Notes: a model not told the origin generated them from the letters alone. Shown: positions 35,629 to 44,201, counted from the stretch's first letter. The stretch: DNA of 64,000 nt from Clostridiales bacterium (GCA_018365455.1 JAGZJZ010000004.1:134832-198831), one strand, 5' to 3'. Numbers and translations: made by a program.

Positions 35629-36474
35629 ATGGAAATAATGGACGAGACGAGATATATGATCTCCGATGCGGCTAAGAAGGTCGCAGTAGAAGCGCATGTT
35701 CTGCGTTACTGGGAAGAGGAACTGGAACTGCCCATAGCGCGGACTGAACTGGGTCACCGATACTATACAGAAGAAAATATTCGTATATTTCAGAATATTA
35801 AAGAACTGAAAGAGAGAGGATTTCAATTAAAGGCAATCAAAGTTTTAATACCGGAGATTGCAAAAAGGGAAATCAAAAATACAGATAACATTATTCACCT
35901 GGAAGAGAAACTGAACAGGAAATCACTTGATAAAGATCATGAAGCAGATAAACAGGTACAGGCTGCCGCTTCAGAACAAGAGAGAGACAAACAGAAAGAA
36001 CAGACAGCAGAAGGTATGCAGAAGCCTCAGAAAGAGACTTTGACTGAAAGCGCTAAGGACAAGCCGCATCAGAATGGAAACAGTCAGGATAGACCAGTTA
36101 AGGACGGTAAAAGAGAAACCGTATCAGATAAAAAAGATTCCGAAAAGTGCGTTGCGGATGTATTGGAAACAACGTTATCGGAACTGGAATTTGATGTGGA
36201 TAAACTCCTTCAATTTGAAAAAATTGTGGGTAACATCGTCACAACTGCTTTAAAAGAAAATAACAAAGAGCTGAACGATCAGATCAGCGAAAGTGTTTCC
36301 AAAGAAATTGATTATCTGCTGAAGCTGCGTGAGGAAAAAGAGGAAGACAGATACAGACGTTTGGATGAGACAATCCGGGCGCATCAGAACCAGGGTTCTA
36401 AACGTCTTGTAGCAGCTACCCAGTCCGAAGATGTGAAACCGCAGAAAAAAGGATTCTTTTTTTGGAGGCATTGA
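35629..36474 (+). CDS. MerR-type helix-turn-helix protein with a long charged/coiled-coil tail
   Basis: The 281-residue protein has an N-terminal MerR DNA-binding domain (SDAAKKVAVEAHVLRYWEEE, then LGHRYYTEENI). A Lys/Glu/Gln-rich low-complexity linker (about 105-170) leads to a helical, probably coiled-coil segment (180-250) and the basic aromatic end KKGFFFWRH. No effector domain of the usual MerR type is present. The overall plan is like RacA, the Bacillus chromosome-anchoring protein, so a nucleoid or polar-anchoring role is possible; this is architecture only. RBS GAGGGG. It is followed by a strong hairpin terminator. Confidence 0.75.
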   Translation: MEIMDETRYMISDAAKKVAVEAHVLRYWEEELELPIARTELGHRYYTEENIRIFQNIKELKERGFQLKAIKVLIPEIAKREIKNTDNIIHLEEKLNRKSLDKDHEADKQVQAAASEQERDKQKEQTAEGMQKPQKETLTESAKDKPHQNGNSQDRPVKDGKRETVSDKKDSEKCVADVLETTLSELEFDVDKLLQFEKIVGNIVTTALKENNKELNDQISESVSKEIDYLLKLREEKEEDRYRRLDETIRAHQNQGSKRLVAATQSEDVKPQKKGFFFWRH

Positions 36475-36527
36475 TTATAAGTCACAATTTTCCTCTATAT
36501 ACCTATGCTTCTTTCATGTCTGGTATT

Positions 36528-36568
36528 ACAAAAGTTCTCACCTAACAATTCCAGGTGAGAACTTTTGT
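36528..36568. terminator. Bidirectional terminator, 16-bp perfect stem
   Basis: ACAAAAGTTCTCACCT (36528-36543) and AGGTGAGAACTTTTGT (36553-36568) are exact complements around a 9-nt loop. It lies between the convergent MerR-type and anti-sigma genes and carries A-rich and T-rich bases in the outer arm, as expected for a two-way terminator. Confidence 0.85.
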
Positions 36569-36580
36569 TAATACGGTGAG

Positions 36581-37750
36581 TCAAGATTCAAAATACACAG
36601 ATCTAATCATATCTGAATTCTGTATTTTTTCCAGATCTTCTTTACTAAGCCAGCTTACAAAACCGTAGATAGATAAACCATTTTCTTCTATATAAGTACA
36701 ACTGGATGCTATGGTTTCTCTTTCAATTCCAACCATTTTACAAAAACTATTCTGATGGGAAAGATAGCGCAGCATACTTACCATATGGCTTTCCATAGTA
36801 GTCTCATCATTTGTTAATGCATCCAGTTCATTCATTGTCAGATCGGTGGAATCCAGCTTTAAATATGGATACCGGTCAGGATATGGGTTGTGGAGAATGA
36901 GCCCTTCCGGCTGCGTCTGGAAACCGGTAACGTAGTCTGAATAGGAAGCTGTTTCACTGGTTTTGCATGCTGCCCATGACAGGTTTATAAGATGTTCCTT
37001 TTCAAATGATTTGTAATCTGAGAAGGATTGATAGTCTTTGAAAGAGACATAGGCCCGATACATTTGGTCATCCTGCAAAGTTGAGATTTTTTGCTCGATG
37101 TCTTCTTTGGGGATTCCGCTCCAGGTCCACTGTGCATAATGGTCTTCCGGCTTGAGAAGCAGATTGCCCACGGGTAAGTTTAATATATTGGCGTCATACA
37201 TCGTTAAATGATTGCGTGTTATTTTGCCGGCGTAAAGAGAAGGATAAGAATTTCCCCTGGTAATGGAAGGCTGCAGGAAAATATCATAGGACCCGTATTC
37301 TGTTGAGGATACGGCGACGGAGTCCTGAATATCCAGCGGCATCATCAGCTCTGTAAATACGCTCATATCCAGGGTTATTTGATTCATGTGCTCATCCAAA
37401 GTTTTTGCAGGATTATAAAAAAAGCTTTCCATAAGCGGTGAAAGACCAAATTGTATAAAGAGAATGAGAATCAATGATATGGCAGTAAACACCGCACCCA
37501 TTTTTAAGAATGCCTTTCGAATGGCTTTTTGGATCAGTGCGGAATCCGTGTCTTTATGAGCATGTGTTTTATCATTTTTGGCATCTTCATTATATTCTTC
37601 ATGGTAAAGATGTTCCAGCTTAAGATCAATCGCTTCACTAAGATATTCTTCGATTAACTCATGTTTTTTGATTTCTTCTTCAATCCAGGCAATCTCTTCT
37701 TCAGTTGCTGTGTGGTTTCTATATTTTTCAAAAACAACTTCAAATTTCAT
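36581..37750 (-). CDS. Membrane anti-sigma factor (sigma-regulator N/C type)
   Basis: The 389-residue single-pass membrane protein has a cytoplasmic N-terminal region of about 80 residues (MKFEVVFEKYRNHTATEEEI) that should bind the cognate sigma factor, then one TM helix (VFTAISLILILFIQFGL), then an extracytoplasmic domain of about 270 residues. Start ATG 37750 has GAGGTGG upstream and overlaps the sigma gene by 11 nt. The overlap and orientation identify it as the regulator of that sigma factor. The extracellular domain resembles Sigma_reg_N/Sigma_reg_C proteins and presumably receives an envelope signal. No obvious protease-cleavage motif is readable. Confidence 0.82.
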   Translation of the reverse strand: MKFEVVFEKYRNHTATEEEIAWIEEEIKKHELIEEYLSEAIDLKLEHLYHEEYNEDAKNDKTHAHKDTDSALIQKAIRKAFLKMGAVFTAISLILILFIQFGLSPLMESFFYNPAKTLDEHMNQITLDMSVFTELMMPLDIQDSVAVSSTEYGSYDIFLQPSITRGNSYPSLYAGKITRNHLTMYDANILNLPVGNLLLKPEDHYAQWTWSGIPKEDIEQKISTLQDDQMYRAYVSFKDYQSFSDYKSFEKEHLINLSWAACKTSETASYSDYVTGFQTQPEGLILHNPYPDRYPYLKLDSTDLTMNELDALTNDETTMESHMVSMLRYLSHQNSFCKMVGIERETIASSCTYIEENGLSIYGFVSWLSKEDLEKIQNSDMIRSVYFES

Positions 37751-38228
37751 ATTTTTCCACCTCTTTCTTAAGCTCTTTTTTTGCACGGTGCACAATAATG
37801 CGCACGTTACCGGGGGACAAATCCAGTATCTCAGCAATTTCACGCTGAGGCATTTCAAAAAAATACTGCATAACAAGCACCTCTCTGGACAGTATAGGAA
37901 GCTTCATTAATGCTTCCATTAGCAGACGGTTTTGTTCTTTTTGCAGAAAATCATCCAAGGGGGAGCCACTTTCCTGAAAATGTTCCATGTCAGCTTCTGA
38001 AACTGTTCTTTGCTGTCGTTTTAAGTAATTCAGGCTTTCGTTTTTCCCTACTTTATACAGCCATGCACGGAAATTCGGATGTGATTTGTCTAATGACAGA
38101 AAAGCCTTTAAAAATGTTTCCTGCAGGATATCTTCTGCCGCAGAGGTATCCCGAAGAAGGGTATAAAGGTATAAAAACAGCTCTCTGGAATATCGCTCGT
38201 AGATCTCTTCCAGAATATTTGCTTCCAT
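37740..38228 (-). CDS. ECF-type RNA polymerase sigma factor
   Basis: The 162-residue sigma-70 family protein has region 2 (EEIYERYSRELFLYLYTLL, DILQETFLKAF) and region 4 (LSREVLVMQYFFEMPQREIAEIL, ending in the helix-turn-helix LDLSPGNVRIIVHRAKKEL). An ATG at 38234 lies directly on the GGAGGA; the second ATG at 38228 has correct 7-nt spacing. It is coupled by an 11-nt overlap to its membrane anti-sigma. The target regulon cannot be deduced; I found no convincing ECF promoter (AAC/CGT) upstream at normal spacing. Confidence 0.9.
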   Translation of the reverse strand: MEANILEEIYERYSRELFLYLYTLLRDTSAAEDILQETFLKAFLSLDKSHPNFRAWLYKVGKNESLNYLKRQQRTVSEADMEHFQESGSPLDDFLQKEQNRLLMEALMKLPILSREVLVMQYFFEMPQREIAEILDLSPGNVRIIVHRAKKELKKEVEKYEI

Positions 38229-38559
38229 AAACATTCCTCCTCTCCTGACGATATAATGTAATAGCGTAACTGTTCAGTATCATCGCAGTTAGGAGCAACA
38301 ATCTATTTGAAATCGCCTTTGGCAATAGAACTTTTTCCTGCTGTCCTACGAATCGATGGTTAGCGCAGTAAATGCGCAAACCTGTTGTGTAGTACGTATT
38401 ATTTTCTTTCTTATTAAGTATAACAATTAAGATTTCATTTTGTTACAAAAATATAGATTTTTTTTGATTCATCTTAAAAAACAATATACCACACAGCGGA
38501 ATGCACAGCTGGCAGAAAGCAATTTACAATCAAATTCTGGGAAATATTAATTTCAGACA
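38229..38559. other. Gene-free region upstream of the ECF sigma gene
   Basis: About 330 bases between the sigma start and the ferredoxin terminator. It holds the sigma promoter, which I cannot place securely, and a small GCGCA-N5-TGCGC hairpin (38363-38377). The 38400-38560 part is AT-rich without structure. No small gene with an RBS was found on either strand. Confidence 0.4.
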
Positions 38560-38590
38560 TAAAAAAAACACGGGAGCATTACTCCCGTGT
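38560..38590 (-). terminator. Intrinsic terminator of the ferredoxin gene
   Basis: ACACGGGAG / CTCCCGTGT stem with a 5-nt loop (38568-38590), followed on the minus strand by eight T residues, 14 nt after the ferredoxin stop. Confidence 0.92.
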
Positions 38591-38603
38591 TCGAATACCT
38601 TAA

Positions 38604-38774
38604 TTATTCTGCTGAGATAGCGCCTGTTGGGCATTCAGCTTCGCATGTTCCACAATCTAAGCAAGTATCTGCATCGATTACGTATTTTCCATCACCTTCG
38701 CTGATTGCTTCTGCTGGACATACTGGAGCGCATGATCCACAAGCTACACATTCGTCTGAAATTACATATGCCAT
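38604..38774 (-). CDS. Clostridial-type 2[4Fe-4S] ferredoxin
   Basis: The 56-residue soluble electron carrier starts MAYVISDECV and contains two CxxCxxCxxxC motifs: Cys9/12/15/19 (ECVACGSCAPVCP) and Cys38/41/44/48 (TCLDCGTCEAECP). This is the classic low-potential ferredoxin of anaerobes. RBS GGAGGATATT gives a good start, and a strong terminator follows. It lies 101 nt downstream of pflA in the same orientation, and could donate electrons to radical SAM enzymes such as the PFL activase; that link is inferred from proximity. Confidence 0.95.
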   Translation of the reverse strand: MAYVISDECVACGSCAPVCPAEAISEGDGKYVIDADTCLDCGTCEAECPTGAISAE

Positions 38775-38875
38775 GATAATATCCTCCTTAATTTATATAC
38801 TGTTTTTCGACTTGTCTGCCAAGCCTTTCAATTTATTCTAATACATTTATTATGATTATACAAGTGAAATATTTG

Positions 38876-39625
38876 TTAATTTTTGTGCCGTTTTTGTCGA
38901 ATACCGTCTAAAATCAGGGATTTTGCCCATATAACTTTCTCCTTGGGACAATTCTCCAGATCTTTTAGCGGATAATCCATGCCCAGCTGTTCATACTTAA
39001 TTTTTCCCATATTATGGTACGGAAGTACATCCAGTGCTTTCAGGTTAGACAGTCCCCCTATATAATTACCCAGTTCTGTCAGATATATGGGATCATCGGT
39101 AATACCGGGTACCAGTACGTGGCGAATCCACACAGGAATTTTCTTCTTCTCCAGATATTCTGCGAATTGAAGAATGCGTTCATTTGAATGTCCGGTCAGC
39201 TTTTTATGAGCTTCCAGGTTAATATGCTTAATATCCAGCATAACCAGATCGGTCACAGCTAACAGGCTGTCAAGTTTTTTTAGATACTCAGTATTTCCTG
39301 GTGCAAAGGTGATCCCTGAGGTATCAATGCAGGTATGGATATTCTTTTTTTTAGATTTTTCCAATAGATCGGTAACAAATTCAATCTGGAGAAGAGGCTC
39401 ACCGCCTGTGACGGTGATACCTCCATTTTTATAAAAGGCACGGTTCTTGTCGTAGTTGGACAGTATTTCTTCCGAATCCATCCAGGTGCCGGCATTTACC
39501 TCCCAGGTATCCGGGTTGTGGCAATACTGACAGCGCATAGGGCATCCCTGGGTAAATACTACATACCGGATACCCGGTCCATCTACGGTACCAAAACTCT
39601 CTAAAGAATGAATACGGCCTTTCAT
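38876..39625 (-). CDS. pflA: Pyruvate formate-lyase activating enzyme
   Basis: The 249-residue radical SAM enzyme abstracts a hydrogen from the PFL glycine to create the glycyl radical, using SAM and a [4Fe-4S] cluster. The cluster motif is Cys28-x3-Cys32-x2-Cys35 (GCPMRCQYCHNP), preceded by the family sequence ESFGTVDGPGIRYVVF; SAM-binding TGGEPLL is also visible. Here its target glycine lies on the separate 80-residue protein encoded 38 nt upstream. RBS AAAGGAGGCG. It is co-oriented and very probably co-transcribed with both PFL genes. Confidence 0.95.
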   Translation of the reverse strand: MKGRIHSLESFGTVDGPGIRYVVFTQGCPMRCQYCHNPDTWEVNAGTWMDSEEILSNYDKNRAFYKNGGITVTGGEPLLQIEFVTDLLEKSKKKNIHTCIDTSGITFAPGNTEYLKKLDSLLAVTDLVMLDIKHINLEAHKKLTGHSNERILQFAEYLEKKKIPVWIRHVLVPGITDDPIYLTELGNYIGGLSNLKALDVLPYHNMGKIKYEQLGMDYPLKDLENCPKEKVIWAKSLILDGIRQKRHKN

Positions 39626-39663
39626 AGTTTACGCCTCCTTTGATTGATGACAATCACGCAGAT

Positions 39664-39906
39664 TTACATTGCGCCATGGAATGTTCTTGAGATAACTTCA
39701 TCCTGCTGTGCTTTTGTCAGTTTGTTGAAGTTTACCGCATAACCGGATACACGGATGGTAAGCTGTGGATATTTTTCAGGATGAGCCTGTGCGTCCAGTA
39801 ATGTATCACGGGTGAATACGTTTACATTTAAGTGATGGCCGCCTTTTTCAACATAGCCGTCTAAAAGATTAATTAAGTTTTCAACCTGAGCATTATTAAC
39901 TGTCAT
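39664..39906 (-). CDS. Stand-alone glycyl radical domain of a split pyruvate formate-lyase
   Basis: The 80-residue protein is equivalent to the C-terminal end of ordinary PflB: GGHHLNVNVFTRDTLLDA, then PEKYPQLTIRVSGYAV with the radical-bearing Gly55, ending SRTFHGAM. Its own RBS (AAGGAGGACAATACT-ATG) and the 106-nt gap from the large PFL gene show that it is a separate cistron and not a frameshift product. It is related to the YfiD/GrcA repair protein, but shorter and with no N-terminal extension. Because the neighbouring PFL lacks this domain, it is presumably an obligate subunit rather than a spare part. Confidence 0.9.
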   Translation of the reverse strand: MTVNNAQVENLINLLDGYVEKGGHHLNVNVFTRDTLLDAQAHPEKYPQLTIRVSGYAVNFNKLTKAQQDEVISRTFHGAM

Positions 39907-39968
39907 AGTATTGTCCTCCTTATAAATGATAATTGCATGTGAGTCAATCGGTTACATCTATTTCGAAT

Positions 39969-39996
39969 ATATGGGGAGGATAAATCCTCTCCATAT
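39969..39996 (-). promoter_or_regulatory. 13-bp intercistronic hairpin between the two PFL genes
   Basis: Arms 39969-39981 and 39984-39996 are complementary except for one position, around a 2-nt centre, and there is no T-run. It sits in the middle of the 106-nt spacer and is well separated from the downstream RBS. It could be an mRNA processing or stabilising element that sets different levels of the two subunits. Confidence 0.6.
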
Positions 39997-40012
39997 AATT
40001 GATTTAAAGATT

Positions 40013-42109
40013 CTAGTTCTCTTCGTCTTCTACACCTTCAAAAAGTGTAGGTGCATTACAGCTTCCGCAGCCCAGATCCATATCTATCGAGATATCTCCT
40101 GCAAAGATCTGATCATCTTTACCAAGTGCACCCGGAATAATGGAGAAGGTATTGGAAATACCGTCCTGTGCTTCACGGAATGGAAGTTTGGATACGGAGG
40201 AGAGGGAAGCAACTGCTCCATGCTCATCACGGCCATGCATTGGGTTTGCACCCGGTGCAAATGGTTCTCCTGCTTTTCGTCCGTCCGGTGTAGATCCTGT
40301 ATTTTTACCGTAAACAACGTTTGAAGTAATTGTCAGGATAGAAGTTGTAGGGATACCGCCACGGTATGTGTGGTTTCCGCTGATATACTTCATAAATGTT
40401 CTTACAAGATCAGCTGCGATACTGTCAACACGGTCATCATCGTTTCCGTATTTCGGGAAGTCGCCTTCTACCTGGTAATCTACAACGATTCCGTCTTCAT
40501 CACGGATTGCTTTTACTTTCGCATATTTGATTGCGGACAGAGAGTCAGCAACAACGGAAAGTCCGGCGATACCGGTTGCAAACCAGCGGGTTACTTTTTC
40601 ATCATGCAGAGACATCTGTAATTTTTCATAGCAATATTTATCATGCATGTAATGAATGATATTTAAAGTATTTACGTAAACTCTTGCAAGCCACTGCATC
40701 ATGTCTTTGTATGCAGACATAACTTCATCGTAATCCAGGTATTCAGAAGTGATTGGTCTGTATTTAGGTCCGACCTGTTTTTTGGAAACTTCATCAACAC
40801 CACCGTTAATTGCGTATAACAAGCACTTTGCAAGATTTGCTCTCGCTCCGAAGAACTGCATTTCTTTACCTACACGCATGGAAGATACACAGCAGGCAAT
40901 CGCATAATCATCGCCATGAGTTACACGCATCAAGTCATCGTTCTCATACTGGATAGCGGAAGACTTAATGGACATTTTCGCACAGAAAGCCTTGAAGTTA
41001 TGAGGAAGTCTTGTGGACCACAGTACAGTCAGGTTCGGTTCCGGAGCCGGGCCTAAGTTATCTAAGGTATGAAGATAACGGAAAGACATTTTAGTTACCA
41101 TCGGGCGTCCGTCGATACCTACACCAGCGATAGATTCCGTTACCCAGGTTGGGTCGCCCGAGAACAGGTCATTATATTCAGGTGTACGTGCAAATTTAAC
41201 AAGGCGAAGCTTCATAATAAAATGGTCTACGAATTCCTGAATTTCTTCTTCCGTAAATGTGCCGTTCTTTAAGTCACGTTCTGCATAGATGTCGATGAAA
41301 GTAGAAGTACGTCCAAGGGACATGGCTGCACCATTTTGTTCTTTTACAGCTGCCAGATAACCAAAATATAATGCCTGAATTGCTTCTTTGGTATTAGTAG
41401 CCGGTTTAGAAATATCGCATCCGTAGATTTCGCCTAATTTTTTTAATTCTTCCAATGCCCGGATCTGTTCGGATAACTCTTCGCGGTTACGGATAACATC
41501 AGAGTACATGATGGTACGTGTGCTGTCCTTTTGGTCTTTTTTGTCTTCGATCAGGCGGTCAACACCATAGAGAGCGACACGACGGTAATCACCGATGATA
41601 CGTCCGCGTCCATAAGCATCCGGAAGACCTGTGATGATATGGCTGGAACGGCATGCGCGCATTTCCGGTGTATAAGCATCAAATACACCTGCATTATGAG
41701 TTTTTCTGTGTTTTGTGAAAAATTCATCTACTTCAGGATCTAATTGATAACCATTATCTTTACAAGCTTTTTCTGCCATACGGATACCGCCGTAAGGCTG
41801 TAAAGAACGTTTGAAAGGTTTGTCAGTCTGAAATCCTACGATTTTTTCTTTTTCTTTATTTAAATATCCAGGACCATGGGAAGTAATGGTGGAGATAATC
41901 TTAGTATCCATATCCAGCACGCCGCCGGCTTCCAGTTCCTTTTTGTTTAAATCCATTACCTGAGCCCACAGATCTTTTGTGTTTTCTGTTGCCTCAGCCA
42001 GGAAGGATTCATCACCTTCATAAACTGTATAGTTTTTTTGGATGAAATCACGGACATTAATTTCTTTTGTCCAAACACCACTTTTAAAGTCATTCCATTC
42101 GCTTCTCAT
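40013..42109 (-). CDS. pflB: Pyruvate formate-lyase catalytic subunit lacking the glycyl radical domain
   Basis: Converts pyruvate and CoA to acetyl-CoA and formate in anaerobic fermentation. The 698 residues align with PflB from the N-terminus (WNDFKSGVWTKEINVRDFI) through the catalytic pair Cys406-Cys407 (AIACCVSSM) to FSIIPGALGKDD. They then diverge into a short acidic tail with CGSC instead of the RVSGYAV glycyl radical region. Escherichia coli PflB is about 760 residues, and the missing part is the downstream 80-residue protein. RBS TAGGAGGTAATGT. Promoter and a Rex-like operator lie upstream (42177-42228). Confidence 0.93.
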   Translation of the reverse strand: MRSEWNDFKSGVWTKEINVRDFIQKNYTVYEGDESFLAEATENTKDLWAQVMDLNKKELEAGGVLDMDTKIISTITSHGPGYLNKEKEKIVGFQTDKPFKRSLQPYGGIRMAEKACKDNGYQLDPEVDEFFTKHRKTHNAGVFDAYTPEMRACRSSHIITGLPDAYGRGRIIGDYRRVALYGVDRLIEDKKDQKDSTRTIMYSDVIRNREELSEQIRALEELKKLGEIYGCDISKPATNTKEAIQALYFGYLAAVKEQNGAAMSLGRTSTFIDIYAERDLKNGTFTEEEIQEFVDHFIMKLRLVKFARTPEYNDLFSGDPTWVTESIAGVGIDGRPMVTKMSFRYLHTLDNLGPAPEPNLTVLWSTRLPHNFKAFCAKMSIKSSAIQYENDDLMRVTHGDDYAIACCVSSMRVGKEMQFFGARANLAKCLLYAINGGVDEVSKKQVGPKYRPITSEYLDYDEVMSAYKDMMQWLARVYVNTLNIIHYMHDKYCYEKLQMSLHDEKVTRWFATGIAGLSVVADSLSAIKYAKVKAIRDEDGIVVDYQVEGDFPKYGNDDDRVDSIAADLVRTFMKYISGNHTYRGGIPTTSILTITSNVVYGKNTGSTPDGRKAGEPFAPGANPMHGRDEHGAVASLSSVSKLPFREAQDGISNTFSIIPGALGKDDQIFAGDISIDMDLGCGSCNAPTLFEGVEDEEN

Positions 42110-42176
42110 ACATTACCTCCTACGATATGATATTCTCAATTTTCCCCAAAAAAGCAGGGGAATATTTATTGAAGTA

Positions 42177-42228
42177 TTGTTAATTAATTGACAGGATTAT
42201 CATAACATGTACATTGTATACACGTCAA
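42177..42228 (-). promoter_or_regulatory. pfl promoter with a Rex-like operator
   Basis: On the minus strand TTGACG (plus 42223-42228), an 18-nt spacer and TATGAT (42199-42204) form the promoter. Immediately downstream, at 42177-42194, lies TTGTTAATTAATTGACAG (plus strand), matching the clostridial Rex pattern TTGTTAA-N4-TTAACAA at 12 of 14 fixed positions. An operator at the start point would let NADH-sensing Rex repress pfl when NAD+ is plentiful. The rest of 42110-42431 holds AT-rich DNA with the upstream region of the next kinase. Confidence 0.6.
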
Positions 42229-42431
42229 GGGCACCGTTGCACTTTTTCGGATACAGTTGGTCTTAATGAAAAAGATTATTATATATTGACAAAATTGGTA
42301 TGATATAAAATCAATATTTGTAAATTTTGCGATAGGTTTGTTATATTATAGCATATTTGATGTTATATTGGAGTGGGGGTGTATAACATGGTGAGAAGAG
42401 GTTGCATTTTGTGGAGGAAGAGATGTAAAAT

Positions 42432-44198
42432 GTGGATAATATGAGGAAATTAAGGGGGAAATGTGTATTGGTTAGATTCAGGGATTTGACACTGAAACGG
42501 AAATTGTTTTCTTCATTAGTGATCTTTGTTATTATACCGCTGCTGGTTGCCGGGGGATGTTTTTCTATATGGCTGAACCATATTGATAAAAGAAGCAGCT
42601 GTGAGTCGGGCTTAATTATTTTAAAAGAGGTACATAAGGATGTAGATAAAATTTTTTATGATGTAGAGGATGTTACATCAAAGCTAAAGATCAACAGCTG
42701 GATGCAAAAAATATTGATTGGTACGGCAACGAAAAAAGATTACTGGGAGCTGAAAGAGTGGTATGACAGTACCACCAGAAACAAGGAATATTTCAGTGCC
42801 TTATGCCTGAGTCTGGATGGCAGAATCGTCTATCAAAGGGGAAAAGTTCTGCATACGGAAAATAAAGCGTACATCACGCAGATGGAAGAGGTAGGTGGTA
42901 AAAGCTTTTGGTCCAAACCTTATATTCTGGATCTGTTTCCGTTGTATAAAGAAAAGAAAAAAGAAACAGTTGTTACATATTATAATGGAATACATCCTCA
43001 GGATAGTGTAAATGCTGTTTTGAGCATCAGTGTTCCGGAGGACGCACTGTGTTCTGTTTACCAGCCTTACCTCAATCAGAAATCCAGGGAAAGTTTTTTG
43101 ATGGATGGGGATGGCATCATTATATCTTCTACCGTAAAAAACGAACTTGGCAAATCATACAGCAGATATGAGCAGATTAGAGACAAACTTAACGGGACAG
43201 AAGGATATTTTGAAACGACCATTGATCATGAAAGAATGACTGTCTTATATACGAAAAGCGACAGAAACGGATGGTTTTTAGTGAATGAAGTTCCAACAAA
43301 GGAGATTATAAGGTCCAATACAGTGTACGTATATTTAATGGTACTGGCAATAATTCTGTGTGTTGCTTTTGGATTTATATTTGCAAAGGTGCAGGAAAGG
43401 TTTATTATTCATCCTCTGGATCGCTTGTTGGGTGAAATGAGAAAATTAAAAAAGGGGCAGTTTGATATAGAATTGGTAAATGACAGCCGAGATGAGATTG
43501 GAACCATAAGCAGCGAATTTGTGCAGGTGTCAAAACGTCTGGAAGCGTTGATTCAGGAAGTTTATGTATCGAAGATTTATAGTCAGGAAGCCGAACTACA
43601 GTTGTTAACTTCTCAGATTAATCCCCACTTTTTATATAATACGCTGGATTCTATTCATTGGCTTGCGGTGAAGGAAAAGGATTATGATGTTGCGGACCAG
43701 CTGGAGGCGCTGTCGGATATTTTCCGTCATGTACTTAGCCGGGGTAAAGAAATGGTATCAATTGAGGAAGAGGTAAATCATCTTAGAAATTATATGTTCA
43801 TCATGAATGCCCGGTATAAAAACCGCGCAAAGATACGGATTGAAATGAATGAGCATCTAAAAGATGTTAAGATTCCAAAATTAATCATTCAGCCCCTGGT
43901 AGAAAATGCAATGCTGCATGGATTAGAGCCTAAGGTAGAAGGCGGGACAATCGAAGTGTGTATTCAAAGGGGAAAGGGCCAGCTGACAATTCTTGTCCGT
44001 GACAATGGGGTAGGAACGGATGAAGAGAAGATCCGGGAAAAATTAGCAGATCCTAGTGAGGAACACAATGTATTTGCACTGAAGAATGTGGATCAGAGAA
44101 TAAAATTAAAATATGGGGAACCTTATGGTCTTGATTTTAAGAGCAGGACAGGTGAAGGAACAGAAGTCAGAGTGACAATTCCAATTAGGGGGAAATGA
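42432..44198 (+). CDS. YesM-type sensor histidine kinase (second copy)
   Basis: The 588-residue membrane kinase has TM1 (LFSSLVIFVIIPLLVAGG), an extracellular sensor region of about 250 residues, TM2 (VYVYLMVLAIILCVAFGFIF), HAMP, the His_kinase domain with INPHFLYNTLDSIHWLA, and an HATPase with NAMLHGLEP and DNGVGT. The start is uncertain: GTG 42432 (RBS GGAGG about 13 nt away), ATG 42441, or TTG 42468, which has AAGGGGG at good spacing. It is followed after 3 nt by the YesN regulator. By position it controls the ABC importer encoded next. Confidence 0.9.
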   Translation: MDNMRKLRGKCVLVRFRDLTLKRKLFSSLVIFVIIPLLVAGGCFSIWLNHIDKRSSCESGLIILKEVHKDVDKIFYDVEDVTSKLKINSWMQKILIGTATKKDYWELKEWYDSTTRNKEYFSALCLSLDGRIVYQRGKVLHTENKAYITQMEEVGGKSFWSKPYILDLFPLYKEKKKETVVTYYNGIHPQDSVNAVLSISVPEDALCSVYQPYLNQKSRESFLMDGDGIIISSTVKNELGKSYSRYEQIRDKLNGTEGYFETTIDHERMTVLYTKSDRNGWFLVNEVPTKEIIRSNTVYVYLMVLAIILCVAFGFIFAKVQERFIIHPLDRLLGEMRKLKKGQFDIELVNDSRDEIGTISSEFVQVSKRLEALIQEVYVSKIYSQEAELQLLTSQINPHFLYNTLDSIHWLAVKEKDYDVADQLEALSDIFRHVLSRGKEMVSIEEEVNHLRNYMFIMNARYKNRAKIRIEMNEHLKDVKIPKLIIQPLVENAMLHGLEPKVEGGTIEVCIQRGKGQLTILVRDNGVGTDEEKIREKLADPSEEHNVFALKNVDQRIKLKYGEPYGLDFKSRTGEGTEVRVTIPIRGK

Positions 44199-44201
44199 CG
44201 A

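Noticed and set aside
38229..38420. ECF-type autoregulated promoter before the sigma gene at 37740-38228
   Set aside because: A GAACA...CGTC pair exists on the minus strand, but the spacing is about 5 nt too long for the known ECF consensus.
39664..40013. Split PFL explained as a sequencing frameshift
   Set aside because: The two parts are separated by 106 nt containing a stop, a hairpin and a strong RBS, and the large subunit ends in a distinct tail; a single indel cannot rejoin them.
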